A stretch of 64,000 nucleotides of DNA from Gracilaria gracilis. Taxonomy: Eukaryota; Rhodophyta; Florideophyceae; Gracilariales; Gracilariaceae. Positions 44,469-54,286 of the stretch are shown here, one piece after another. The translations under genes were made by a program, and so were the position numbers. The stretch spans positions 992,001 to 1,056,000 of the forward strand of contig JARGSG010000195.1 of NCBI GenBank assembly GCA_030374805.1, written 5' to 3'. Below the pieces are notes generated by a model. That model had not been told where the DNA came from, did no database searches, and worked only from the letters and a program-made list of their open reading frames with translations. The stretch's first letter is position 1. Every line of letters starts with the position of its first letter.

Positions 44469-45342
44469 GGAGTTATAGGAGGAAGGGAGAGAGAGTTGGT
44501 TAACACGCTAGTGATGGCGGTGATGAGGAGCAGACGGAACAGAGCGCGACGGGTGGAGCGACCGGTTGCTGGAGCGGGGGCGGCGGGCTGATGGGGGAAG
44601 GGCATGGAGAGAGCTTCTGAGGAGTGTGGAAGTTGGTGGTGACGACGAGGCGGCGGACGATTGCTCAGAGGTTTGACGGGGTGAAGAGCCTTGACTCCAG
44701 ATGAAGTGGTCAGATGTGCATCCCCGCGGAGCGATGCTGTAGATACCGACGGTGGCGATGATGCGCTTGACGCCGGGAGTCGCTGGGGCGGAGGGGGAGC
44801 ACTCGCATCTGACTATAGCTGTCGAAGGTAGATGATGCCGCACAAGAGGGGTATGTCTGCTTGTAGGTGCTGTAAGGCTTGTGTAAGGACCCAAATACCG
44901 TGTATACGTGTACGTGTACGTGTACGTGTACATATGCTGGCAGAGGAAACACGCACCAGAAGTGCAGACATGCATGGCAGGAAGGGCACGCTGACGGCCC
45001 TGACGCGCGGCGCATCATAGAAAAGCGACACGTCATCCACATGTCGTGATGCATTTGTTGCACCTGCGCTGCACGCCTCTGCGCTGCACGCCTCCGCGCT
45101 GGCCCAAACACTGCAAAAGCGCTGGCGCACGGCTATGCGCCAGCGGCGCACTCGGTGAGCGCCCGACCCTCTCATTCGTCACCGTTCGGCGACGCCTGGG
45201 TGCTCACGGGAGCGCCGCTTATTTACAAGAGAGCATCACACGCTATGCACCGCCCTGACTAACAACCGCATCGGTGCGGCCGCCTCACCGCTCCCGACCG
45301 CCTGCGCTCCGTCTCCACGCTTGTGCCACCAATCTGACCACC
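44469..45342. other. Divergent intergenic region with TACGTG microsatellite
   Basis: This 874-bp interval holds the promoters of the ODC-like gene and NMNAT. A TACGTG repeat occupies 44905-44931 (four and a half units) and carries several ACGT cores, the centre of many bZIP sites. A GC-rich stretch with imperfect 15-bp duplications (ctgcgctgcacgcct) lies at 45064-45095. Open frames on both strands reflect composition only. Confidence 0.45.
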
Positions 45343-46177
45343 ATGGTGGTCAGAACAGACCATCTTTTGCCGCCACCGCCGCACACGCCCGCTGCCGTTC
45401 TGTTGCAGATTGGCTCCTTCTCACCTATTACGCACGCACATATGCGCCTATTTGGTGCGTTCTTTTCACCCGTAACGCTCAGTAACTCTGCTTTCGCCCA
45501 AAAGTCGTACTAACTGCTTTCGAATAACACGCCTCATGCAGAAGCTGCCGCTGACTCCTTAAAACAGGCCGGATATCATGTATGCGGAGGCTATCTGTCT
45601 CCGGCCAATGATGCTTACAAGAAGGCCAGCCTAGTGCCAGCCAGACATCGGCTGGCCATGTGTCGTCTGGCGTTACGAGAATTGGATAATGTTGTGTTGG
45701 ACGATTGGGAAGCTCGTTCTCATCATTTTGTGCAAAGTTGTGACGTCGCAAATCGAATTCGAAATGCAGTCGTGGCCTGGTCGAGGAATGTACAGTTGTT
45801 TTTGGTATGCGGGTCAGACCTTTTGTTATCCATGGCCAATACCAGCTCGTGGCCGAGACAATCGGCTATAAAGCTTGCCAATTGTTGCAGATTTATCGTC
45901 AAGGCCCGAAACGGCCCCAAGCCGGATATTTCAAACTTGGTTCCATTTGTCAAGGACGTCACATGGATTGATGCGTGGGTTGGAGATCATAGTTCAACTC
46001 TTGTAAGGTACGTGTGCTCTCCCAGACTATGCCGTTTTAATGAACCGCTGCTCACCTGTTTTCTCTTGCTTCCACTTTCTGTTATGCAGGCAACATTTGC
46101 GAAAAGGTCACAGCATAGCGTTCATGACACCTACTCCGGTTATTGAGTACATACGCAAGCATCACCTGTACGGATGA
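45343..46177 (+). CDS. NMNAT: Nicotinamide/nicotinate mononucleotide adenylyltransferase
   Basis: Three exons: 45343-45454, 45542-46007 and 46090-46177, with introns of 87 and 82 bp (GT-AG). They join to 221 residues. GSFSPITHAHMRLF is the nucleotidyl-transfer motif (GxFxP-x-x-H-x-H), and its end lies at the first junction. GGYLSPANDAYKKASLVPA and HRLAMCRLA follow, then a VCGSDLL block and SSTLVRQHLRKG, whose SSTxxR motif is split by the second intron. The C-terminus VIEYIRKHHLYG is typical. The enzyme joins ATP to NMN or NaMN in the last step of NAD synthesis, in nucleus or cytosol. It converges on the methyltransferase gene with 229 bp between stops. Confidence 0.92.
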
Positions 46178-46406
46178 CTCTCGCTCGGCACCATTTGCAG
46201 CAGTTTGTGCAAACGACACATTCGACACATTTTTTTGTGGGCTTTCAAATGCTGCACTACACGTACATAGGAAGGTTACGAGCTTTTTTTCAAAGTTACT
46301 AGTCACAAGCTCATCATTTACATGTCATCTTCTGAATTGCTGATACATAGAGCACCATTCACTCAGTTTTTGTTTCCTACCTCGGGCTCAACTACTGAAA
46401 CCACGC

Positions 46407-47872
46407 CTAAACCTTAAGAGCAACAGCGCTTGCTCGCTTTCGTCTCGCATTGGCCGCTTTCATTCCTTCTGTCTCCATAAACTTTATGTTTGGATTAGGT
46501 CGAGAAGCGGTTGACACGGTTTCAACACTTCTGGAGTCGGGTGAACGGTCACGCGTTCGTTTTGATGCTTTTGGTGCAGCACCGCTGGTATTTAGGTATA
46601 GTCGGTAGTTTTGAAGTGCGAAAGATCCGATTCCATAAAGAGCAGCCATAATAAGCAAATCATGCACAACAAAAGAGAGTAAATGCGAAGGGCTGTAGGC
46701 GCGTTTCCATCTGCCCCAGTCGAAGAACAACGCGATGTTATAAACCGTTCGCCGATATACGGAAGTTAGCGGATCTGGGTATGGGCTTCTCCAATTAATA
46801 CGTTCGTATGACGCATCGATATCAGCAGTGGAAAGCGGAAGAACGAGGTCGGGTTTTCTACGCAATACAATGAGACCTTGTGGCTCGTCGATGGGGCCTT
46901 GGGTAGGCTCATTGTTGCGATGAGCAAGTATGCGTGCGACCTCGACGTAGTACTGTAGAGCTTGAGAATAGTGATCAAGCCGAGTATAAAAGTCGTGGAT
47001 AAAAACCAGAGAGTCGTCATGCAAATACGGTAGTATTCTTAAGGCGCACGCAAGGCCTTGGAATTAGTCCATTCGCAGTGCAGTGAAACACAATCAAACA
47101 TAGTTAAAGAAAACGTTGCTGTTAGCTACGGGGAGGACAAAGATAAAAAAGAGGGCAGAAAGAGTATAGAAGACGAAGACATCGAGCCCAACTTACGAGC
47201 ACGGCCATCGATCAGCACTTTATCGAACCGCTTCTCTGGGATGGTTTCGATGAGATCAACATATTCCCTAAACTGTTCATAGCTGGCATGTTCAAATCGC
47301 GATATTGTTCCCCATCCTCGAAAGCCAGGGCGTATATCGACACAAAGAAATTTGGTGTCTCCTTCAGCAGGATGTACCCCATTTTCGGACATCACGTTCC
47401 GGAGAGTGGCAGCAATTTCACAGTCGTGATCGATAGAATACGCACGCTTCACGAGCGAGGAAAAGGCCAAAGATGAACCACCTGAACCAAATTCGACATA
47501 AACATCCTCAATTGTAAGGTACGAAGAGATGAGGTCAACCTCTGCTCGGTGCATCATGACCGACGGATAAGATGTAAGCGCATAAAGTGTAGCATTTCTA
47601 GTAGCTGCTCCGGTTACATACTTGGGGGGCCGTTCAGGAAGGGCCCCCGTGAATGGTGAAATTCGAGCTGTAGTGTCGCGCGGATGCGGAGCAGATGGAT
47701 GAGAGGAATGGCCCCAGTTTGCGCCCCAGTGAAGCCAGTGGTGCACAAGTTTCTGTAGAGTTGGTTGTTCTAGATCGACAGACAATACCCGCTTGAAGGC
47801 TACGATGTTCAAAAGTACAACCAACGCCGATAATTGCCGAAGCCTGGAAGATGCAGCGAGGTCCCTGGCCAT
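46407..47872 (-). CDS. Membrane-anchored class I methyltransferase-like protein
   Basis: Two exons read leftwards: 47872-47197 and 47056-46407, with a 140-bp intron (GTAAGT donor). The joined product is 441 residues and reads through the junction as VLIDGRARLACALRILPYL. A hydrophobic segment near the N-terminus (about 15-30) and another near residue 360 (LLSFVVHDLLIMAALYGIGS) suggest membrane anchors. VYVEFGSGGSSLAFSSL is the SAM-binding loop, AYSIDHDCEI holds the acidic residue that follows it, and FDKVLIDGRAR is the motif-IV-like strand. LVFIHDFYTRLDHYSQALQY is a family-like C-terminal block. The class is clear but the substrate is not. The DIRS-type element starts 231 bp upstream of the ATG. 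Confidence 0.7.
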
Positions 47873-48103
47873 GGTTGGCTCAAACAATCTTCGCAGAGAG
47901 CTGGAACAGTCGACAGTTGAAGAAAAGATTGTCACTACATCCACTGAATGACTGTGTACCAACGGTACCAACGGTACACTCAAGAGTACACCGAGTGATT
48001 GCGTAGAAATCTATTAAATACGTTTCAACAAAGCAAACAATAATTTTACTCCATAACTTCTCAATTATTGTATAACAAACCAAATAGTACACCCTTTAGT
48101 GTA

Positions 48104-48268
48104 CACGTAACTGTACATATGTGTATAGATTTGAAGATCTCTCGAGAAGCAGGGAGTGTCTGAATTGTACAATCAGTATACCGACCGTCCAAATGTGCTG
48201 GGACTACTTATATGGCATTGTGGTCACTCAGGACATCAGTACGACCTGGTACGTCTATTTCTCGTTTC
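48104..48268 (+). repeat. Left 165-bp direct repeat of DIRS/PAT element
   Basis: It starts cacgtaactgtacatatgtg and aligns without gaps to 52079-52243. By eye I count 8 differences, all in the last half. The near-identity suggests that the element integrated fairly recently. Confidence 0.92.
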
Positions 48269-48608
48269 ACAAAATTTCCCCCAAAGCTCAGAGCGGCAAT
48301 ATCTTCGATATCTGCGCAAACAAAGCGAAATGGCTGACAACACCAATACGGACGCTCCGGCGGCTTCCGCTTCAGCAAACCCTGTAAAAGCCTCCAATGG
48401 CGTGGCACCTTTGATGCGCCTAGCGTAAGGTACAAACAAACCTACAAAACTCGACTTGGCGGCAATCGTGAGCAATATCAACGCTGCAAAATTGTTCAAA
48501 AAAAGATGCATCTTTAATCATAAGCCGCATGTGTTTTTCACGCATATCGGGTATTTTAAACCATCTGTCGATGTTTTCCTCACTGATTTAAAAGCTTAGG
48601 ATCTGTGA

Positions 48609-49001
48609 CCCGTTAAAACATGGCATAATTTGAAGAACGTTAATGTATGGACTGTAACGAACCTAGCAGCTCTTTAACTCTTTTGCACGAGTTTCAGAGA
48701 CGTTGAAAGATTTGAGAGGTTTCTCGTGCTGGCTGAGGACTCATTCAAAGCAGCACTTGAATTGCCTTCCATGCGGGCACAATAGGTTTGTGATATCACA
48801 GAGCAAGATATGAAAACGGCTCGCCAGATGTTTTTTCTCGTCCAACAGAGACATCATGCCGTGTTTTCGAACTTTTACCGCTCCACAACGGAGGCTTGCA
48901 GTGCAAAACTGGAAACCGAAGCTGCGAAACAACTGGCTAAGGCCCAAATTGAGAGGGGTAAGAAAGATAAGGGCGGTGATGGCTCGGCCCCGAGCAAATA
49001 A
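48609..49001 (+). CDS. Gag-like ORF1 of the DIRS/PAT element, interrupted
   Basis: The frame runs from after TGA 48606 to TAA 48999-49001 and is broken by TAA 48675-48677 and TAG 48783-48785; the intact ATG part starts at 48810 (63 residues). The product is helical and ends lysine-rich (AKAQIERGKKDKGGDG), as expected for a small nucleic-acid-binding Gag. Its stop overlaps the start of ORF2 in the sequence TAATG, a layout used elsewhere for termination-reinitiation. Confidence 0.45.
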
Positions 49002-51043
49002 TGGTGCAAGGACAGAGAAGTGCCGCAGAGTGTTCCGGGGGAGAACCTTTGTGGCGGAGAACGTCCCGACGGGCTGACTTTTGGCGGTCCATCGAGGATT
49101 CAGAGTTCATGGCGCAATCTATCTGGTTCGACATTCTCGATTTCCCTACAAAGCCGTTTGCTCAGTGCATCGAACTCAAGGACATCCTCCAAACCGAAGA
49201 AGACAGAGCATTTGTTTTGGCCGACCTCACCGAAAGAATTCGGGCTGGAGTAGACGGGGAAGTTTCGCAAAGCTATGTCTAGTCTTGCTTGCCTCGTGGG
49301 CATATGATCTCGTCTACCTTCACCACAGGGACCGGCGAGGGAAGTGGGAGAAAGGGACGCTTTGTGATCAACCTCCACCGACAGAGCATGCAGTGGCCGA
49401 AGGGTTCAGTACGTATGCAGACTCTGCCCTCCTTCGCCCCTGGTCTACAGCAAGACGAAAATCTGATGTCTTGGGACGTGAGAGGGGGACACCGTCACAT
49501 GTACCTCCACCCGGACATGCGAGACCATTTCGTCTTTCGTTACGGAGGCCGGTACTACCGCTGTATAGCTCTACCTTTTGGATGGGGACGCTCAGCTCTT
49601 TGGTTCACGAAAATGATGCGAATAATGGTTCGACACATCCGCAACGTTTTCGGTTATCGCCTTTTGCCATATTTAGACGATTTCTTGGTGAAACCTTCGC
49701 CAGGCACTCGACCGGCGACCTCACTGGATTGTCACGCCGCTCGCGAGCGACTCTTCGCCCTCTTCGCTCGCCTGGGCATAGTGCGACACCCTTTAAAGGG
49801 TTGTTGGGATGGATCGAGCCGCATCGCCCACCTGGGTATGCTTATCGATACGCAGCGCATGAAAATACACATAACGGACGAGAAGGTGCAGCGTGTGCAA
49901 CGCCTGGCCAAGAAGATTTTACTCATTTCCCAGCGCAACTGACGGCTGGTGGCAAGCTCACTCCTTCGCACCTTCTGCGATGTCTGCGTGTCACTGTCGC
50001 TGGCACTGCCTTTAGCTCGCTTTTACAAACGGTCCATCTATTGCGACATGGCCCTCGATGGGCGCCGGAAGTGTGGAACGGGGCAGAGAGAGCCAATCGC
50101 TACGTCTGGGGACCCTAGAACCGAGGAGCGAACGACATCCACCGCGCGCGTACGCCTGTCGTGGCAGTCCCTTCGGGACTTGCGCTACTGGAGGGCACTT
50201 GCCCGTGGAGAAGGGAGAGATATGCATCGGGTTTCAAACGATCTTTGCATTCATGCCGACGCGGCGGACGTGGGGTATGGGGGGACCTTGGGCCCCAATA
50301 TGGAACTTAGTATTCCGGGTTTGTGGGAGGGTCAAGGTTTCTGGGCAGCTCAGGACCGCGCGCAGTCCATCACAGTCCGAGAGCTACGCGCAGTATGCCT
50401 TCTGTTGCACCGGCACTTCTCAGACTACGTCTCGAGCCCCGCGGCCCGCAAAGTGTTACTTCGCGAGGACAATCAGGCAGTGGTGGCAGTGATCAACGCG
50501 ATGGTAGCGGCCTCCCCCTCGATGATGAGCGAGCTCCCCAAACTTTGAGTTTTCCTCGGGGTCCTGGGGGTGGAACTGGAGTCCCAGGGGATTCCTACAG
50601 CGGCCAACAGGTTCGCCGACCGACTGTCCCGCACATGGGATCCGGGGGATATCAGAGCTACGGACGCATTCATCGAATCAATACGCCGTGAGCATGGCCT
50701 GGACGAGGTAGCTTTCAGGCTACGGCCTTTGAACGAGCCGCATCAGGCACGTCGCAGATACCTCCGCGAAGAACTGCGCCGCCCATGGTTGGACGGCCGC
50801 GCGGGACTATGGGCGCCACCTTTCGACCTCCTATCGCTCGTGATTCGGAATATAGAAGCCGAACAGGCCAAGGGAATCCTGATAGCGCCGAATTGGCCCG
50901 CGCATCCCTGGTTCGCGCGATTGGTCGGTTGGAGCTCTCGCATGGTGTACCTCGACGAGGACGTGGGCAGTCCCGTACTATACAGCCCCAGCGCCAAATC
51001 GTTGAACCCACTCTGGGGCCTCGCTCTCGCAGTCAGGAACTGA
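49001..51043 (+). CDS. Reverse transcriptase-RNase H (ORF2) of the DIRS/PAT element
   Basis: One frame without shifts, interrupted by TAG 49280, TGA 49940 and TGA 50546. The RT carries LMSWDVRGGHRHMYLHPDMR (palm, first aspartate), YYRCIALPFGWGRSALWFTK and LLPYLDDFLV, in which YLDD is the catalytic box, then LGMLIDTQRMKI. The RNase H domain carries LCIHADAADVGYGG (first D), ITVRELRAVCLLLH (E) and REDNQAVVAVIN (D). IPTAANRFADRLSRTWDPGD is the conserved tail of DIRS polymerases. The ATG at 49001 overlaps the ORF1 stop. Its 3' part overlaps the recombinase frame. Three nonsense codons make activity unlikely unless they are read through. Confidence 0.85.
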
Positions 51044-52023
51044 CTGATTCTTGGAAGTCAGGCATTCATGCAACCGTGCTTGCACGAACAGGGGCACGTT
51101 TGGCTACAGGAGAAGCCAAAGAGGCTGCGCGGCTTCTGGCCAATTACGGTTGGTCGGATGCCACGTGGAAGAACCGTGCGTCCCAGATCTCCAGGTGGTT
51201 GCGTTTCTGTGATGAGGACGACCGCTGCCCTTTGCCAGCCACTGAGGGCGACGTATTGGCTTACATTGGATACATCTCGTTAGAGGGCCGCGTTGGTGCC
51301 ACGTCACTGCCAAAGTATCTATCAGCGGTGTCACGGTATCACACTCTTCATCACTTACCGTCACCATCTACTACACCGTTAGTTCGAGCTTTGGTGACGG
51401 CGTACGCCAGAGGCGAACGTGACAGATCTCCAGGGACTCAAACTAGAATTGGAATGCCCGCTGGGTTGATGAGGCGCGTGCTCGAATACGGACTCAACAC
51501 AATGGATGCCAAGGACACTCTTGCGTGTGCCATGGTTGTATTTGCCTTCCTGTTTCAGGTCCGTTCCATCTCGGTCGAAGCCGTGCAACCGTCGGATATC
51601 CAATGGGAGGATGACTGCCTTGTAGTACATCTTTCACGCCGGAAAGGTACTGGTGCGGCATCACAAAGACTACCTCTTCTGCTGCGTCCCCCTCAATCCA
51701 GTATGTGGGACAGTAACTCATCGCCAATTGCGCTGTTCCGTAAGTGGGCGGCGATGAGAACACTGTTTCAATTTTTCTTTCAAAATGAACTGTGTCCGAT
51801 GCGGCTTTCAACCGCAGTGGATACTGTTCTACGCCAGCTTGGCACGCTGGCCCCTTGCAGCTGCTACTATGCGTCTCATAGCTCCCGAATCGGGGGCTTC
51901 AACGAACTATTCTGTCTGAGATTCTCGCGAATTTGGATCATGCAGCGCATGGATTGGCAGGTGGGAAATATGTTTGCGATTTACTTTGATTCACGCATCT
52001 CAGTCACAGTCGCTTCACATTAG
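50785..52023 (+). CDS. Tyrosine recombinase of the DIRS/PAT element
   Basis: 412 residues from ATG 50785; the recombinase proper probably begins near 51040, and the first 85 residues overlap the RT frame and may be chance. A SAM-like core-binding region includes SDATWKNRASQISRWLRFC and TSLPKYLSAVSRYHTLHH. The catalytic set is placed as follows: first Arg in FLFQVRSISVEAVQPSDI, the H-x-x-R box in YASHSSRIGG, and the nucleophile Tyr in FAIYFDSR near the end. In DIRS-order elements this enzyme inserts a circular cDNA without target-site duplication. The frame is intact, unlike ORF2. Confidence 0.85.
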   Translation: MVGRPRGTMGATFRPPIARDSEYRSRTGQGNPDSAELARASLVRAIGRLELSHGVPRRGRGQSRTIQPQRQIVEPTLGPRSRSQELTDSWKSGIHATVLARTGARLATGEAKEAARLLANYGWSDATWKNRASQISRWLRFCDEDDRCPLPATEGDVLAYIGYISLEGRVGATSLPKYLSAVSRYHTLHHLPSPSTTPLVRALVTAYARGERDRSPGTQTRIGMPAGLMRRVLEYGLNTMDAKDTLACAMVVFAFLFQVRSISVEAVQPSDIQWEDDCLVVHLSRRKGTGAASQRLPLLLRPPQSSMWDSNSSPIALFRKWAAMRTLFQFFFQNELCPMRLSTAVDTVLRQLGTLAPCSCYYASHSSRIGGFNELFCLRFSRIWIMQRMDWQVGNMFAIYFDSRISVTVASH

Positions 52024-52078
52024 TTTTTTGGTCATATGCGCCCGGCCGCCTCACCAACCTCCCATTATTTTGGATCTT

Positions 52079-52243
52079 CACGTAACTGTACATATGTGTA
52101 TAGATTTGAAGATCTCTCGAGAAGCAGGGAGTGTCTGAATTGTACAATCAGTATACCGACCGTGCAAATGTGCTAGGACTACTTATATGGCATTGTGGTC
52201 ACTCACCACATTAGTACAACCTCGTATGTCTATTTCTCGTTTC
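52079..52243 (+). repeat. Right 165-bp direct repeat of DIRS/PAT element
   Basis: Direct copy of 48104-48268, 55 bp downstream of the recombinase stop. Differences are concentrated after position 52160. Confidence 0.92.
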
Positions 52244-53370
52244 CCACCCAGCCCCGCGTTGCGCCCTCTCTTTCTCAACATGTCTCTATATCTCGTTATT
52301 CTTGCAACGTGGCTATAGATGCCACGGAACACTGAGTATTGCTTTTATCTTTGGCAACGTCTTTAGTATGACAGTCTTCGTAAAATTATATTTGATCTTC
52401 AATCCACGAAATGTCTATAGATCCAAAAATTCATTCAGACCCAACACAAAAAACCGCATTAACTGTCCTCACTCAAATGTGTCGGAAAATCACTTAACAA
52501 ACAAATTGCAGTTTACAGGAAGCAATATCTCTGTGAAAACGTATGCATTTCAAAAGATCTTCACAGGACCGTGTAGGTCTACGTCTTAGCTTTGAGTTCC
52601 GGCTACGCGCGAGTTTTATCTCCAATAAACAGAGCCAAAAATTCAGACCAACTGTACCTTCCCAGGAAACCCCATAAACATGAACAACTCAAACCTTTCG
52701 GATTCAAACACTCCCTGACAGGACGACTTGTGATGCACGATCACGTATTCCAAACGATTTCAGGGAAAACCCCAAAAGCAGGCTTTTTATCTTGTTGAAC
52801 AATGGACTGCAAACCTTGCAACTTTAACATACTGGTAACAGCTTAATCGCGTTCAGCGCACTGCGCAGATCTGCCTCTGTGTTTTATAAGAGTCATCTTC
52901 AAGTTCTCAAACAACTTTTTGCAACGTGGCACAAAAGCGATTAAATGGCGGAGCTTCTATGCACTTTCAAAACAAAAAAAGCCATTGGAGCGGGTTTAAA
53001 GATCATCTAGAACATTTTTTTGCCGTGAGATGCATGCACACACTTTTTGATAACGTTACCTGTTCCAGCGTCATCCACATCGGCCTCTTGGATATAAGAA
53101 CGAGAATTTCCTAAGTATCTGTCGATCAATAACTGCACACTTAGTTGGACATGTTTTTTTGTGGTCCAAGAACACAGATCTCTCCAAAACGCGAGGGCCT
53201 GGAGAACCACGCTCATGCATCCAATTTCCTGTCTTCGCAAAACCACTTCAAATATTTGAGAACACTAGCGCTTCCGACATTGCCACTGTGATACAGTAGG
53301 AGACGTCAAACACATCGATTATATTTTTTGTTCGCGACATGTGGTGAATCTCTCTTTGAATAAAACATTT
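52244..53370. other. Gene-free spacer
   Basis: About 1.1 kb, AT-rich, between the DIRS/PAT element and the pogo remnant. Frames at 52302-52589 (plus) and 53007-53246 (minus) lack any recognisable motif. No repeat or RNA gene was found. Confidence 0.3.
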
Positions 53371-54216
53371 CTATGCGCTGAATACTCCGATACCGAGAGG
53401 TTGTTTTACGTGGCTTGTGTGGTAAATAAGAGCTTGAACGATGATGCAGTTAGATTTGAATAGACTGAGATTACGGTACTGCACATTGCCGCGGTATTGG
53501 TCCAACAGTGGCAGCAAATATCGATCCCCGGCACAAAGTTCAGCGATCTTCAGCACAAACTGCTGTGGCCAATCATGAAAGGTACTGATATCCACCCCAG
53601 AAATTTCTCTTTGAAAAAGATAACACGATGGCAAAAAGTTCTGGAGAGTCTGCAATTTGTCATCCACGAACCTATAATGTGCTCGTTTCCCCCAGAAAAA
53701 GACCACTGGCTTCCATGCTCTGCCGTCCGCTTATAATACCGGCATTACGGTCACACGGTCATTTGCACCTTTCAGCCGAACATTCTTCTGTATCAGCAAG
53801 GAGTCTCAACTTCTTTGCGGAGGCTGCCACCCAAGATCTTATTGACGTACGTGCCAGACTCGTCTACGTTGAATATACGTCTCGGGTACACGATGTGGTA
53901 GCGTTCGATTAGGCTTTCAAGTAAAGCAAAATGTCTCGCTATATTCTCTGCTGTGATCTCGGCGCGGTCTTTTTCAATGATGCGAACTTGAAGGAACTTC
54001 AGTTTATGGCGCATCACAAAGCGCGTTAGCCACCCTTCAGACGGACGATTGTTCTCAGAACCGATCCGTAGCTTTTCTTCTGCTGGAAGAGAGGTGACGT
54101 AGGCCTCCACCAAGTGGCAGACGCTAACCTTGGTAAGAGGCGTATTGTGCTCAGCAAAATATTTTATCGACTTGGCGAGGGATTCCTCCTCTTTTTTGGT
54201 AAAGGCTGTCGGGCGT
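53371..54216 (-). pseudogene. Degenerate pogo/Tigger-type (CENP-B) transposase
   Basis: Reading leftwards from the edge at 54216: PTAFTKKEEESLAKSIKYFA and GWLTRFVMRHKLKFLQ are the CENP-B-type HTH region, and RRIFNVDESGTYVNK holds the first catalytic Asp. A frameshift near 53800 follows, then a TAA, then WKPVVFFWGKRAHY, LLPLLDQYRGN (second Asp) and YHTSHVKQPLGIGVF, which matches the HTTHxxQPLDvGvF block with Gly in place of the third acid. The coding sequence is cut at 54216, exactly where the palindrome-rich element begins; the N-terminal part is missing. The copy is dead. Confidence 0.75.
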
Positions 54217-54252
54217 GTATTGCAATAGAATCAGCCCAAATTGAGTATGCAT
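54216..54252 (+). repeat. Left 37-bp direct repeat
   Basis: The sequence tgtattgcaatagaatcagc followed by ccaaattgagtatgcat recurs at 59800-59836 with one A/T difference. It abuts the broken pogo reading frame. Confidence 0.9.
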
Positions 54253-54286
54253 AGTAGCATAGTAGTAGTTTAATGTGCACAAGGTG

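Larger units (their letters stand above)
48104..52243 (+). mobile_element. DIRS/PAT-type tyrosine-recombinase retroelement
   Basis: A 4.1-kb element bounded by 165-bp direct repeats, with three plus-strand frames: a small gag-like ORF, an RT-RNase H ORF and an overlapping tyrosine recombinase ORF. This gene set and the absence of an integrase define the DIRS order. Direct rather than inverted terminal repeats fit the PAT/Ngaro branch, whose repeats are split and direct. I could not find the expected second half-repeat pair around the right copy, so the right boundary may extend beyond 52243. Nonsense codons in ORF1 and ORF2 imply a non-autonomous or ageing copy, although the recombinase frame is intact. 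Confidence 0.8.

Noticed and set aside
49081-50118. 345-codon plus frame overlapping the reverse transcriptase
   Set aside because: All RT motifs, including YLDD, lie in the other frame; this one is an overlap artefact.
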